From contig NZ_CP071409.1 of assembly GCF_022647505.1 (NCBI RefSeq), positions 1,240,001 to 1,304,000 on the forward strand: a stretch of DNA of 64,000 nucleotides, in the 5' to 3' direction. The notes below the pieces were generated by a model that was given only the letters and a program-made list of their open reading frames with translations, was not told the DNA's origin and ran no database searches. Shown in pieces: positions 20,225 through 29,867 of this stretch (positions are counted from its first letter, which is position 1; every line of letters starts with the position of its first letter). The position numbers and the translations under genes are program-made. The DNA comes from [Pantoea] beijingensis. GTDB lineage: Bacteria > Pseudomonadota > Gammaproteobacteria > Enterobacterales > Enterobacteriaceae.

Positions 20225-21133
20225 TTATAAATCAGAAGTTAATATCGCTTTGTTTTTATAAAAAATATCCAGCATTGAAAGTACGGCAGGATCATCATTT
20301 CCCTTATGCCACGCGATGCTCAAAGGTAACCCTTTGATACGCTTATCCACCATCAGATTAATGTAAGCCACACCTTCGCTATTCATATTGCGGAAAGAGG
20401 CCGGCACGATTGCCAGCCCTAATCCTGCTGCAACAAAACTCAAAATCGTCTGTTTCTCTTCTGCGAATTGTGCTATTCGCGGTGATGATTCCACAGATTT
20501 GAAAATGTTAATGATGAGGTCATGGCTATGTGGTCGTGTTCTTCTTTCAGGAAGGATCATATTCTCTTGCTTGAAGTCATTCACGTTAACGCTTTTTCTC
20601 CCTGCCAGTGAATGGCTAGTGGGTAGAGCAAGCACGCAACTTTCACGGGTGATAAATCGCATGCAAAGATCGGAGTCTATTATCTTGGGCGGTCTGATAA
20701 ATATCATATCAAGCCAGCCTGACTTCAGTCTTGGAATAAGATTTACGGTTTTATCCTCGGTTATATGAATATCCTCATGAGGGTGGGTTTGAACAAAAAT
20801 ATTTAAAAGCTGAGGTAATAATCCGCGTGCCGCACTATCGATTGCGCCAATACGCAGCGTCCTGCGTTCTCCTCTTCTCACCGACTTAAAACGGGCAGCT
20901 AATTCATCAAACTGTGCTAACAGTTTTACCACATCATCAAATAGCTCCGCACCCTCAATGGTTAATGAAACATTGCGAGTTGAACGGTTAAGTAGACGTA
21001 TGCCTAAGTCTTCTTCCAGTAGCCGAATAAAGCGACTTAGTGATGCAGGCATCATTTCCATCTTTTGGGCTGCGCGCCCAAAATGGAGTTCATTTCCGAC
21101 TGCAACAAAGCAACGTAGTTGATTAATATCCAC
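20225..21133 (-). CDS. LysR-type regulator of the tartrate/malate cassette
   Basis: This 302-residue LysR protein starts at GTG 21133 behind GGAGA. It has the N-terminal helix-turn-helix NQLRCFVAVGNELHFGRAAQ and the CrgA-like middle motif TRNVSLTIEGAELFDD. It is divergent from an MFS permease and a tartrate dehydrogenase-like gene, and is the likely activator of that pair, similar in role to DmlR of E. coli. The effector (tartrate, D-malate or a related acid) is inferred from context only. Confidence 0.85.
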   Translation of the reverse strand: MDINQLRCFVAVGNELHFGRAAQKMEMMPASLSRFIRLLEEDLGIRLLNRSTRNVSLTIEGAELFDDVVKLLAQFDELAARFKSVRRGERRTLRIGAIDSAARGLLPQLLNIFVQTHPHEDIHITEDKTVNLIPRLKSGWLDMIFIRPPKIIDSDLCMRFITRESCVLALPTSHSLAGRKSVNVNDFKQENMILPERRTRPHSHDLIINIFKSVESSPRIAQFAEEKQTILSFVAAGLGLAIVPASFRNMNSEGVAYINLMVDKRIKGLPLSIAWHKGNDDPAVLSMLDIFYKNKAILTSDL

Positions 21134-21262
21134 ATTTTCTCCGTCACTGCATTATTCAAATAGTTTATATAATTCACCTGTGATGATAAGTCCAGGTAAA
21201 GCTGCATACTGACATTGATTACAAAAAAATAACATACCCTACACAAACAGGAGCGCTTTACT

Positions 21263-22573
21263 ATGAACTCTCACCTCGAAAAAAGAGTGATGCGCAAAGT
21301 TACTCTGCGTATTGTGCCTTTTATTATTTTGCTCTATTTCATCTCTTTTCTTGACCGGGTAAATATTGGATTTGCCGGGCTCACAATGAATCAGGATTTG
21401 GGCTTTTCTCCGAGCGTATTTGGGCTAGGGGCGGGAATATTTTTTCTGGGATATTTTTTATTTGAAGTCCCTTCAAATCTTATTCTGCATAAAGTTGGCG
21501 CACGCATCTGGATTGCGCGCGTTATGATTACATGGGGTCTGGTGTCGGGGTGTATGGCACTGGTCCAGGGAACAACTAGCTTTTATACGCTACGTTTTTT
21601 ACTGGGTGTGGCGGAGGCCGGATTTTTCCCCGGAATTATCCTTTATCTAAGTTACTGGTTTCCGGCAGCTAAACGCGCACAGGTGACCGCGATATTTATG
21701 GCGGCGGCGCCGCTTTCAACCGCGTTATGTTCGCCCGTTTCCGCAGCATTGCTGGAAATGCACGGCGTAATGGGCATGGCCGGATGGCAATGGATGTTTG
21801 TATTGGAGGCGATACCTGCGGTGCTGCTCGGTATTATCGTTTTGTTTTATTTAACCGATCGTCCAGGGAAAGCGACCTGGCTCACAGCGGAAGAGCGCGA
21901 TTGGCTGGAAAGCAAAATGGATGCAGAGGAGCGGAGTCGCTCAGCAAAACAGGCCCATACCACTGCATGGCGGGGATTGGCCGATCGACGTGTGTTGGCT
22001 CTGGCCTTGGTCTATTTTGGCACTTCGGCAGGACTCTACACGCTTGGCATCTGGTCTCCACAGATTATCCATACATTTGGTGTTTCGTCACTTCGGCTAG
22101 GTTTTCTGAATGCATTTCCTGCCGTGGTTGGCATTTTGGGGATGATCCTGTGGGCGCGCCATTCCGATCGTAGCGGAGAACGTAGCTGGCATGTGATTGG
22201 TGCTTGTCTGCTTGCGGCAGTCGGTCTTATCTATGCCGGGAACGCCGGTTCATTGCTGGCCGTTATCCTCGCCCTGACGTTGGTCACCATTGGTATCAGT
22301 GCATCCAAAGCCCCACTCTGGAGTATGCCAACGCTTTTTCTGTCCGGCCCGGCTGCCGCTGCGGGTATCGCGACCATTAATTCGATCGGTAATCTTGGTG
22401 GTTTTATTGGACCGATGATGATTGGTGTGATCCGTCAGCAAACCGGTTCTTACACATGGGGTCTCTACTTTGTTGCCGGGCTACTGGCGATATCTGCGCT
22501 CGTCGTCTTATTACTCATGCACGGTAATAAAGAAACCTATTCTGCCGATCTCTCTCACTCTAAAACACATTAA
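21263..22573 (+). CDS. MFS anion:cation symporter, TtuB-like
   Basis: This 436-residue major-facilitator permease of the ACS family has twelve hydrophobic segments. Family motifs include LLYFISFLDRVNIGFAGLTMN near the N-terminus, LGVAEAGFFPGIILYLSYWF in helix 4-5, and a cytoplasmic loop with DRPGKATWLTAEERDWL. Such proteins import organic anions such as tartrate, 4-hydroxyphenylacetate or phthalate. Its position ahead of a tartrate dehydrogenase-type gene, with an 18-base gap, points to tartrate or a related dicarboxylate. Confidence 0.85.
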   Translation: MNSHLEKRVMRKVTLRIVPFIILLYFISFLDRVNIGFAGLTMNQDLGFSPSVFGLGAGIFFLGYFLFEVPSNLILHKVGARIWIARVMITWGLVSGCMALVQGTTSFYTLRFLLGVAEAGFFPGIILYLSYWFPAAKRAQVTAIFMAAAPLSTALCSPVSAALLEMHGVMGMAGWQWMFVLEAIPAVLLGIIVLFYLTDRPGKATWLTAEERDWLESKMDAEERSRSAKQAHTTAWRGLADRRVLALALVYFGTSAGLYTLGIWSPQIIHTFGVSSLRLGFLNAFPAVVGILGMILWARHSDRSGERSWHVIGACLLAAVGLIYAGNAGSLLAVILALTLVTIGISASKAPLWSMPTLFLSGPAAAAGIATINSIGNLGGFIGPMMIGVIRQQTGSYTWGLYFVAGLLAISALVVLLLMHGNKETYSADLSHSKTH

Positions 22574-22591
22574 TCAAATCTGGAGAATATT

Positions 22592-23680
22592 ATGCGTCAT
22601 TACTCAATTGCAGCAATTCCTGCAGATGGCATTGGCCCTGAAGTCATTTCGGCAGGTATTACGGTTCTGCATGCGCTGGAGCGGCAGGATGTTGAGTTGA
22701 AATTTGAGATCGAAACATTCGACTGGGGATCGGAATACTACAAAAAAAACGGCGTTATGATGCCGGAAAAGGGGCTGCAAACATTGAAAAATTTTGATGC
22801 GATCTATTTTGGTGCAGTGGGAGCCCCGGATGTCCCTGACCACATTACTTTGTGGGGATTACGTCTGCCTATTTGTCAGGGGTTCGATCAATATGCCAAC
22901 GTGCGGCCAACCAAAATTTTGCCCGGTATTACCCCTCCGCTCCGTCATTGTGGACCGGGCGATCTGGATTGGGTCATTGTCCGTGAGAACTCTGAAGGTG
23001 AATACTCCGGTAACGGGGGGCGCGCACATCGAGGATTACCAGAGGAAGTGGGCACTGAGGTGGCTATTTTCACTCGCGTGGGTGTGACACGTATCATGCG
23101 ATATGCATTTCGCATGGCGCAGACTCGCCCGCGTAAGCAACTGACCGTGGTGACCAAATCGAATGCGCAGCGCCACGGTATGGTTATGTGGGATGAAATT
23201 GCTGCCGAAGTCGCGCAGGAGTTTCCTGATGTGAAGTGGGACAAAATGCTGGTTGATGCAATGACGCATCGTATGACGCTGCATCCACAAAGCCTTGATA
23301 CGATTGTTGCGACGAATTTGCATGCCGATATTCTTTCCGATCTGGCCGGTGCGCTGGCGGGCAGCCTTGGCATTGCTCCAACGGCTAATATCGATCCTGA
23401 GCGACGTTTTCCCTCAATGTTTGAACCCATTCATGGGTCAGCGTTTGATATTGCAGGTAAAGGTATTGCTAACCCCGTCGCGTCTTTCTGGACGGCGGTA
23501 CAAATGCTGGAACACCTTGGTGAACGCAATGCCGCGGCATTAGTGATGGCAAGTATTGAACATGTCTGTTCAAAAGGTATTTTGACACCGGATATTGGTG
23601 GCACGGCAACAACGGCAGATGTGACCAACGCAGTTGTTGCATTTATCGAGTCGACCATTAAGCGCGCTGAGTTAGCGTAA
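22592..23680 (+). CDS. Tartrate dehydrogenase / D-malate dehydrogenase family enzyme
   Basis: This 362-residue enzyme belongs to the isocitrate/isopropylmalate dehydrogenase fold. It has ADGIGPEV at the N-terminus, VRENSEGEYSG, the metal-binding aspartates in ATNLHADILSDLAG, and FEPIHGSAFDIAGKGIANPVA for NAD binding. The match is to TtuC/DmlA, NAD-dependent decarboxylating enzymes acting on tartrate or D-malate, not to LeuB. The ribosome site is GGAGAA. It forms an operon with the upstream permease. Which acid is preferred cannot be read from sequence. Confidence 0.88.
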   Translation: MRHYSIAAIPADGIGPEVISAGITVLHALERQDVELKFEIETFDWGSEYYKKNGVMMPEKGLQTLKNFDAIYFGAVGAPDVPDHITLWGLRLPICQGFDQYANVRPTKILPGITPPLRHCGPGDLDWVIVRENSEGEYSGNGGRAHRGLPEEVGTEVAIFTRVGVTRIMRYAFRMAQTRPRKQLTVVTKSNAQRHGMVMWDEIAAEVAQEFPDVKWDKMLVDAMTHRMTLHPQSLDTIVATNLHADILSDLAGALAGSLGIAPTANIDPERRFPSMFEPIHGSAFDIAGKGIANPVASFWTAVQMLEHLGERNAAALVMASIEHVCSKGILTPDIGGTATTADVTNAVVAFIESTIKRAELA

Positions 23681-23784
23681 CCTCAGTTAAAACTGTGCGG
23701 AAGAGCCGTGCTTTGTGTGTAAGGCGTCGTGGCAGAGGGAGGCAGAAAAAAGCGGCGTGACGGGATATTAGCCACAGAGCGGTA

Positions 23785-23810
23785 GGGCCAGGCAGGATAT
23801 CACCTGGCCC
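23785..23810. terminator. Stem-loop between the dehydrogenase gene and nupC
   Basis: Stem GGGCCAGG/CCTGGCCC with a 10-base loop lies between convergent genes, just past the nupC stop on the minus strand. There is no clear U-run on either side, so its efficiency is uncertain. Confidence 0.6.
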
Positions 23811-23818
23811 GCAAGCTT

Positions 23819-25006
23819 TTATGCCAGCACTAAACCAGCAACTGAGGCTGACAGCACGCTCACCAGTGTTGAACCGTAGAGCAACTTCATGCCGAAACGA
23901 GAAACCACATTTCCTTGTTCTTCATTCAGGCCTTTAATGGCACCCGCAACGATGCCAATCGACGAGAAGTTAGCAAATGATACCAGGAAGATGGAGAGGA
24001 TGCCTTCACCGCGAGGCGACAGTTGCCCGGCGATTTTTTGCAGATCAATCATGGCAACAAACTCGTTAGAAACCAGTTTGGTCGCCATAATGCTGCCTAC
24101 CTGCAGCGCTTCGCTGGCCGGTACGCCCATAACCCAGGCAAAAGGGAAGAATACATAGCCGAGAATGCCCTGGAAACTGATCCCAAAAATGGTATCAAAC
24201 AGTGCATTAATGGCGGAAATGAGAGCGATAAAACCAATCAGCATCGCGGAAACGATAATCGCGACTCTGAAGCCGGCCAGAATATACTCACCCAGCATTT
24301 CAAAGAAGCTTTGACCTTTATGCCCACCACCTACCTGCAAATCATCTTCAGTATCGATACGGTAAGGATTGATCAACAGCAGCACAATAAAGGTACTAAA
24401 CATATTGAGCACTAGCGCCGCAACGACGTATTTGGGCTGGATCATGGTCATGTACGCGCCGACGATAGACATTGATACTGTCGACATTGCGGTAGCCGCC
24501 ATGGTGTACATGCGGCGTTGCGACATTTTGCCCAAGATATCCTTATAGGCGATAAAGTTTTCTGATTGTCCCAAAATCAGTGAGCTAACCGCATTGAAGG
24601 ATTCCAGTTTGCCCATGCCGTTGATTTTCGACAGCACGGTACCAATGACGCGGATGATAATCGGTAGAATTCGAAAATGTTGTAAAATACCGATCAGTGC
24701 AGAGATGAAGACGATAGGGCACAGGACATTCAGGAAGAAGAATGCCAGTCCTTTATCGCTCATTCCGCCGAATACAAAGTTAGTCCCTTCTGCAGCATAT
24801 TTCAGCAGTTTTTCAAACAGATCCGAAAAGCCTTTTACGAATCCGAGGCCAGCTTCTGAGTTCAGGAAGAACCAGGCAAGCAGTACCTCAATAACCAGCA
24901 ACTGAATGACAAAACGGACGCGGATGTTTTTGCGATCGCTACTGACTAATAAAGCCAGTAGCGCCACAACAGCCATCGCCAAAGCAAAATGCAGAATGCG
25001 GGACAT
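23819..25006 (-). CDS. nupC: Nucleoside permease NupC
   Basis: This proton-driven concentrative nucleoside transporter sits in the inner membrane. It has 395 residues against 400 in E. coli. Family signatures include [17 protein letters not shown] (nucleoside and ion binding) and the later GVPASEAL and SNEFVAM parts. The hydrophobic segments are regular. Its start region is shared with mntH, divergently. CRP and CytR control is known in E. coli. Here only a half-site TGTGATCTGACT is seen about 120 bases upstream. Confidence 0.96.
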   Translation of the reverse strand: MSRILHFALAMAVVALLALLVSSDRKNIRVRFVIQLLVIEVLLAWFFLNSEAGLGFVKGFSDLFEKLLKYAAEGTNFVFGGMSDKGLAFFFLNVLCPIVFISALIGILQHFRILPIIIRVIGTVLSKINGMGKLESFNAVSSLILGQSENFIAYKDILGKMSQRRMYTMAATAMSTVSMSIVGAYMTMIQPKYVVAALVLNMFSTFIVLLLINPYRIDTEDDLQVGGGHKGQSFFEMLGEYILAGFRVAIIVSAMLIGFIALISAINALFDTIFGISFQGILGYVFFPFAWVMGVPASEALQVGSIMATKLVSNEFVAMIDLQKIAGQLSPRGEGILSIFLVSFANFSSIGIVAGAIKGLNEEQGNVVSRFGMKLLYGSTLVSVLSASVAGLVLA

Positions 25007-25230
25007 GATTGCTCCAAATTTGAGGCAGGTTAAATTTCGCCGTGTATTCTATGTAACGGGAGACACAAAAACGAGATCAAACACGCAATATAATAATTAC
25101 TTATACTCAGTTAGTGAGAAAAGCCAGTCAGATCACATCTGTGGCCCACATTGCCTAAGCCCCTGCGCGGAGCAGAAAAGGGGGATATAACGTAAAATTT
25201 CGATTATTGCTCATTTATCTCTCAGTCGTA

Positions 25231-25278
25231 TTGCACTCAGAGGTATAGCAAGTGCTATACTTTATAGCGTTGGCTATC
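25231..25278 (+). promoter_or_regulatory. mntH promoter with MntR-like operators
   Basis: TATAGCAAGTGCTATA (25244-25259) is a perfect inverted repeat close to the E. coli MntR box. A second, weaker one, TATAGCGTTGGCTATC, lies at 25263-25278, 19 bases further on centre to centre. A TATACT -10-like box (25256-25261) overlaps the first. Manganese repression of mntH by MntR is the known role. Confidence 0.8.
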
Positions 25279-25364
25279 ATAGCGATAACCACAACCAAAT
25301 ATCTTCTCGCCCCGGGATCCTTATCCTGATGGGATGGCAAAAGTACTTCAGATAAGGTCACATT

Positions 25365-26603
25365 ATGCTAGATAGTCGCACTGCGGAGCGAGTGGCGCGT
25401 GGAGCCCGTAAAGTAAAATTGGCTCTGTTGGGTCCCGCATTTATTGCTGCGATTGGTTATATCGATCCGGGTAACTTCGCAACCAATATTCAGGCCGGGG
25501 CTTCCTATGGCTATAAATTGCTCTGGGTTGTGGTTTGGGCAAATATCATGGCGATGCTTATCCAACTGATGTCGGCCAAACTGGGGATTGCGACCGGCAA
25601 AAATCTGGCAGAACATATCCGCGATCGTTTTCCTCGTCCGGCCGTTTGGTTTTATTGGGTACAGGCAGAAATCATTGCGATGGCCACTGACCTGGCGGAA
25701 TTTATCGGTGCGGCGATCGGTTTTAAACTGTTGTTCGGCATTTCTCTGCTACAGGGTGCGGTGTTAACTGGCGTTGCAACCTTCCTGATCCTGATGCTGC
25801 AAAATCGTGGTCAGAAGCCACTAGAGCTGGTTATTGCAGGGCTGCTGCTTTTTGTGGCGGCGGCTTATATTGTCGAACTGTTCTTCTCGCAGCCCAATGT
25901 TTCCCAACTGGTTCAGGGTATGGCATTGCCGACGCTGCCAACAGCTGATTCTGTGTTCCTCGCGGCGGGTGTTTTAGGTGCGACGATCATGCCGCATGTT
26001 ATCTATTTACATTCATCGCTGACGCAAAGGAGCGAGGGGGGCACGCGTAGTGAGCGTTATTCCTCTACCAAGTTGGATGTGGCGATCGCCATGACCATTG
26101 CAGGTTTCGTGAACCTTGCGATGATGGCAACGGCTGCCGCGGCGTTTCACTTCAGCGGACATACCGGGATCGCCGATTTGGAAGAGGCCTATCTGACGCT
26201 GCAGCCTTTGCTGGGCCACGCTGCTGCAACGGTATTTGGCCTGAGTCTGGTCGCGGCAGGGCTGTCGTCAACGGTGGTGGGCACGTTAGCAGGTCAAGTG
26301 GTGATGCAGGGGTTTATTCACTTCTATATTCCGTTGTGGGTGCGCCGTGCGGTAACCATGCTACCTTCCTTTATTGTTATCATGGCTGGCTGGGACCCTA
26401 CCTATATTCTGCTGATGAGCCAGGTGTTGTTGAGTTTTGGTATTGCGCTGGCGCTGGCGCCGCTACTGGCTTTTACCGGCAATCGTGAATTGATGGGGGA
26501 TATGGTCAACTCACGCCTGATGCAGAACACCGGGCGGCTAATTGTTGTGCTGGTCGTGGGGCTGAATCTTTATTTACTGATCGGAATGGCGTTAGGTGGA
26601 TAA
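25365..26603 (+). CDS. mntH: Manganese transporter MntH (NRAMP family)
   Basis: MntH imports manganese with protons across the inner membrane. It has 412 residues, the same as E. coli. The metal-site motif DPGN in helix 1 ([11 protein letters not shown]) and the MPH motif in helix 6 ([14 protein letters not shown]) are both intact. Eleven hydrophobic segments are visible. A pair of MntR-like boxes upstream indicates repression when manganese is plentiful. It is divergent from nupC, as in E. coli. Confidence 0.97.
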   Translation: MLDSRTAERVARGARKVKLALLGPAFIAAIGYIDPGNFATNIQAGASYGYKLLWVVVWANIMAMLIQLMSAKLGIATGKNLAEHIRDRFPRPAVWFYWVQAEIIAMATDLAEFIGAAIGFKLLFGISLLQGAVLTGVATFLILMLQNRGQKPLELVIAGLLLFVAAAYIVELFFSQPNVSQLVQGMALPTLPTADSVFLAAGVLGATIMPHVIYLHSSLTQRSEGGTRSERYSSTKLDVAIAMTIAGFVNLAMMATAAAAFHFSGHTGIADLEEAYLTLQPLLGHAAATVFGLSLVAAGLSSTVVGTLAGQVVMQGFIHFYIPLWVRRAVTMLPSFIVIMAGWDPTYILLMSQVLLSFGIALALAPLLAFTGNRELMGDMVNSRLMQNTGRLIVVLVVGLNLYLLIGMALGG

Positions 26604-26607
26604 ATGA

Positions 26608-26629
26608 CCGGCCCATAGTAATGGGCCGG
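26608..26629. terminator. Stem-loop between mntH and ypeC
   Basis: A perfect 9-bp stem, CCGGCCCAT/ATGGGCCGG, with an AGTA loop lies five bases after the mntH stop, between convergent genes. The U-tract is poor. Confidence 0.7.
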
Positions 26630-26670
26630 CAGATTTATCAATAATAGTGACCAATGCGGTGAAAATGGGT

Positions 26671-27027
26671 TTACCCGTTATGGTGGTGTCTCTGTTTATA
26701 TTCCCAGTGACGGCGGTGTCTCTGCTCATATTCCCATTCACGCTCCCGTTCACGGGCTTGCCGTGCACGCTGCCGTTCCCATAGTTGGTGACGACGCCAC
26801 TCTTCATGGCGCCACCAACGGCCCTGATTCCATTGATAGTTATTATACCACCAGCGATTATCCCGCCAGTACCTGCCGTCCCAGTATTGACCACGGTTAT
26901 CACGATCGCCCAGATGCAGGCTTACGCCTGGGATAAGAGTAATATTTGCGCTGTTGGCTTGTGCTGTGTGCATCGCCAGGGGGAACAACATTGCCAGCAA
27001 AGCGGCAAAAATAATGGCACGTTTCAT
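26671..27027 (-). CDS. ypeC: Secreted DUF2502 protein YpeC
   Basis: This 118-residue periplasmic protein has a signal peptide (MKRAIIFAALLAMLF to AQAN, about 25 residues). The mature part contains ITLIPGVSLHLGDRDNRGQYWDG, the DUF2502 hallmark, then a very Trp-, Arg- and His-rich tail. The ATG at 27027 follows AAGGAGA. E. coli ypeC also lies near mntH. The function is unknown. The tail repeats of the REREWEYEQRH type are expanded relative to E. coli. Confidence 0.85.
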   Translation of the reverse strand: MKRAIIFAALLAMLFPLAMHTAQANSANITLIPGVSLHLGDRDNRGQYWDGRYWRDNRWWYNNYQWNQGRWWRHEEWRRHQLWERQRARQAREREREWEYEQRHRRHWEYKQRHHHNG

Positions 27028-27339
27028 ACTTTCTCCTTATCAACGACTAACTGCATCGCGTAGAAGCAGCATAAAGCGAAGCGCGGGCGCTGGCTTTGGG
27101 TGGGGCTCTGAAAGCATCGGAAAAGAAGTATTTAAGAGTTTTCTGCAAGGGGGATAGGCCACATTGGATGTACCCGCTGCACGATGAGCTTTACCTCATT
27201 AAGACTGAAGGCCGCAAAATGCCGCTTCAGGGGCGGTTTCTTAGTGCGATGATACGTCAGAAAGCGGCGTGCACCTGCACCATCGCTCCCGACGATCGGA
27301 AGCGATGGTGCAGGTTATACCGGCAAATGACGTAAGCCG
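27028..27339. other. Intergenic region with a long hairpin
   Basis: No gene is seen. A 15-bp perfect inverted repeat, arms ACCTGCACCATCGCT (27273-27287) and AGCGATGGTGCAGGT (27301-27315), continues after one mismatch with CCGA/TCGG around a CGA loop. TACGTCA and TGACGTA lie further out. A weaker hairpin with arms CTGAAG and CTTCAG precedes it. No T-run follows, so it does not look like a simple terminator. Confidence 0.65.
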
Positions 27340-28329
27340 TTACATCAGTATTGCGTCAATGCGATCCAGTTCTTGCTGCGTGAAGCGACGGTGAGAAAGC
27401 ATCGCTACGGCGTCATCAATCTGGCTGGTTTTGCTGGCACCGATTAACACTGAAGTGACGCTATTATTGCGCAGTACCCATGCCAGTGCCATTTGTGCCA
27501 GTTTTTGTCCACGCTCAGTAGCGATGACGTTCAACTGGCGTACCTTCTCCATTTTTTCAACGGTCAGTTGATCTGAACGAAGAAAACGACTGCCGCTTGC
27601 GATGCGAGAGTCTTCAGGAATACCCTGTAAATAGCGGTCTGTCAGTATTCCACCGGCCAGCGGCGAGAAAGCAATACTGCCCACGCCGTTCGCCTGCAGC
27701 ACATCCAGTAATCCCGTTTCGGGCTGACGTTCAAACAGTGAATATTTGGGCTGGTGAATTAAGCACGGTGTTCCTAATTCTTGCAGTAGCGTAATCGCCT
27801 TTTCTGCAAGTTCAGCCGGGTAATTGGAAAGCGCGACGTATAGTGCTTTCCCCTGTCGGACAAGATGATTGAGGGCGGTCATGGTTTCTTCCAGCGGCGT
27901 ATCTGGATCGGGGCGGTGATGATAAAAAATATCAACATATTCCAGACCCATACGTTTCAGGCTTTGATCGAGGCTGGAAATCAAATATTTGCGTGACCCC
28001 CAATCCCCATAGGGACCTTCCCACATGGGATATCCCGCCTTAGTGGAGATGATCAGTTCATCGCGCCACGGCCGTAAGTCCTCCCGCAGGATGCGCCCAA
28101 AATTTTCTTCTGCCGAACCCGGTGGTGGGCCATAGTTGTTGGCTAAATCAAAGTGAGTTATGCCGCGATCGAAAGCGTGCCGCAGCAGATCGCGGCTATT
28201 ATTTATTAGCGTGGTATCGCCAAAGTTGTGCCACAGGCCTAAGGAAACCGCAGGAAGTTTCAGGCCGCTTCGCCCACAGCGTGAATACTCCATCTCTTTG
28301 TAACGCTCGGGATGAGGAAGATAGTGCAT
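27340..28329 (-). CDS. Aldo-keto reductase, YghZ (Gpr)-like
   Basis: This 329-residue NADPH-dependent reductase is close to E. coli YghZ, which reduces L-glyceraldehyde 3-phosphate and methylglyoxal. Matching runs are SLGLWHNFGD, ITHFDLANNYGPPPGSAEENFG (catalytic Asp and Tyr), LIISTKAGYPMW (Lys), and VDIFYHHRPD (His). It is about 17 residues shorter than E. coli YghZ, mostly at the C-terminus. The gene stands alone between ypeC and glk, a place where E. coli has other genes. It probably detoxifies aldehydes. Confidence 0.85.
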   Translation of the reverse strand: MHYLPHPERYKEMEYSRCGRSGLKLPAVSLGLWHNFGDTTLINNSRDLLRHAFDRGITHFDLANNYGPPPGSAEENFGRILREDLRPWRDELIISTKAGYPMWEGPYGDWGSRKYLISSLDQSLKRMGLEYVDIFYHHRPDPDTPLEETMTALNHLVRQGKALYVALSNYPAELAEKAITLLQELGTPCLIHQPKYSLFERQPETGLLDVLQANGVGSIAFSPLAGGILTDRYLQGIPEDSRIASGSRFLRSDQLTVEKMEKVRQLNVIATERGQKLAQMALAWVLRNNSVTSVLIGASKTSQIDDAVAMLSHRRFTQQELDRIDAILM

Positions 28330-28573
28330 TTTTTTTCCTGTTCTTAGAGTAAGAAATGTCGTACAGCCTATTAGTGTATGCGTTTACATCGGGCCAATTC
28401 GCGCCAGCGATCGCACTTGTGGAAAATTCTGTAAGCGTAGGCATGCGTGCCAGCATTCATTTAGTGTGACGCAGCGTTATAATATACGGCGCTCCTGAGC
28501 GGGTGCCGGATTGCCTGTTACTACGCTGGCGTGTTATACCGGCTTGCGGTAGGCGGCACGGCACACGCGCAGA
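28330..28573. other. Intergenic region upstream of the aldo-keto reductase
   Basis: No gene is visible. This must contain the promoter of the aldo-keto reductase (minus strand). I could not identify a clear operator or repeat. Confidence 0.4.
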
Positions 28574-28714
28574 ATGATTTCAGAAAGATGCCTGTGTGCA
28601 GTGCGCACGGACAACGTTATGGTATGCACTTTCATTTTTGTATTGGCGCTCACTTTATCTATGGTGGGCGTTGTTATTTTTATCATGGGGAAGTTACATA
28701 ATCCGACGGCATAG
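28574..28714 (+). CDS. Possible small membrane protein upstream of glk
   Basis: This is an open frame of 46 codons, or 31 from the internal ATG at 28619. The 31-residue form begins MVCTFIFVLALTLSMVGVV and holds one strong hydrophobic segment followed by MGKLHNPTA. Neither start has a good ribosome site, with GGA the best near 28609. The AT-rich, uniformly hydrophobic stretch in an otherwise non-coding gap suggests a real single-pass protein, but chance cannot be excluded. I do not recognise it. Confidence 0.35.
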   Translation: MISERCLCAVRTDNVMVCTFIFVLALTLSMVGVVIFIMGKLHNPTA

Positions 28715-28751
28715 GGCCTTTGTTCTGGCAAACTGCACCGGTTGTCCTCAC

Positions 28752-28757
28752 TATAAT
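28752..28757 (+). promoter_or_regulatory. -10 box upstream of glk
   Basis: A perfect TATAAT lies about 91 bases before the glk start. No good -35 box is found at the right distance, so the assignment is tentative. A Cra site was looked for and not found. Confidence 0.4.
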
Positions 28758-28847
28758 GAATTATTGGTAGGAAGCGGCAGCGGTTGCTGCAAATACAGTG
28801 GCCTCGGGTATAGTGTTTCTCATTGACGTAAGCGGAGCAGCAGCAGA

Positions 28848-29813
28848 ATGACTAAATATGCTTTAGTGGGTGATGTTGGCGGAACCAACGCGCGCCTCGC
28901 GCTATGTGATGTGGAGAGTGGGCATCTTTCGCAGGCCAAAACCTTCTCAACTTCGGAATATAAAAGTCTGGAGGCGGTCATCCGTGTCTATCTTGATGAG
29001 CAGAAACAGGACATCAAAGATGGCTGTATCGCGATTGCCTGCCCAATCACCGATGACTGGGTGGAAATGACCAATCATGATTGGGCGTTTTCCGCGAAAG
29101 AGATGAAGATGAATTTGGGTTTTGAGCACCTGGAAATCATCAACGATTTTACTGCGGTTTCAATGGCGATCCCAATGTTGTCTGAGGAGCACGTTATCCA
29201 GTTTGGTGGTAATGCCGCGATTGCAGATCGACCTATCGCTGTTTATGGGGCAGGCACCGGGTTGGGCGTTGCTCATTTGGTTCATGTCGATAAGCGCTGG
29301 GTGAGTTTGCCTGGAGAGGGGGGACACGTCGATTTTGCACCCAATAGCGAAGAAGAGGCGCTCATCCTTGAAGTGCTGCGTGCGGAGATGGGACACGTTT
29401 CGGCTGAGCGGGTGCTCTCTGGCACGGGGCTGGTAAACCTTTATCGGGCTATTGTTAAATCTGATGACCGTGAGCCAGAAAATCTGAAGCCGAAAGATGT
29501 CACCGCTCGTGCACTGGAAGATAGTTGCATCGACTGTCGTCGCGCTCTTTCGCTATTTTGCGTGATTATGGGGCGTTTTGGCGGCAACCTGGCGCTGAAT
29601 CTCGGCACTTTTGGTGGTGTCTATATTGCGGGCGGCATTGTACCGCGTTTCCTTGAGTTTTTTAAAGCCTCTGGCTTTCGCGCCGCGTTTGAAGATAAAG
29701 GGCGTTTCCGGGATTATTTGGTGAATATCCCGGTTTATATGATCACCCACGATCAGCCGGGTCTGCTTGGTGCCGGTGCGCATCTGCGTCAAACATTGGG
29801 ACGCATTCTTTAA
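28848..29813 (+). CDS. glk: Glucokinase
   Basis: Glk phosphorylates cytoplasmic glucose with ATP to glucose 6-phosphate. It has 321 residues, the E. coli length, with ATP motif [14 protein letters not shown] at the N-terminus and substrate motifs [23 protein letters not shown] and [11 protein letters not shown]. The C-terminus [14 protein letters not shown] is conserved. It is monocistronic and ends at a strong bidirectional hairpin shared with ypdB. Confidence 0.98.
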   Translation: MTKYALVGDVGGTNARLALCDVESGHLSQAKTFSTSEYKSLEAVIRVYLDEQKQDIKDGCIAIACPITDDWVEMTNHDWAFSAKEMKMNLGFEHLEIINDFTAVSMAIPMLSEEHVIQFGGNAAIADRPIAVYGAGTGLGVAHLVHVDKRWVSLPGEGGHVDFAPNSEEEALILEVLRAEMGHVSAERVLSGTGLVNLYRAIVKSDDREPENLKPKDVTARALEDSCIDCRRALSLFCVIMGRFGGNLALNLGTFGGVYIAGGIVPRFLEFFKASGFRAAFEDKGRFRDYLVNIPVYMITHDQPGLLGAGAHLRQTLGRIL

Positions 29814-29820
29814 TCTTTTC

Positions 29821-29858
29821 CCGCCCCTGTAGCCGCGTTGCAATGCGCGCAGGGGCGG
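29821..29858. terminator. Terminator between glk and ypdB
   Basis: Stem CCGCCCCTG/CAGGGGCGG (29821-29829 with 29850-29858), with an inner GCGTTGCAATGCGC palindrome, lies between convergent genes. A TTTTC run is on the left side, serving the minus strand as AAAAG before ypdB ends. Confidence 0.75.
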
Positions 29859-29867
29859 AAAGTCGCA

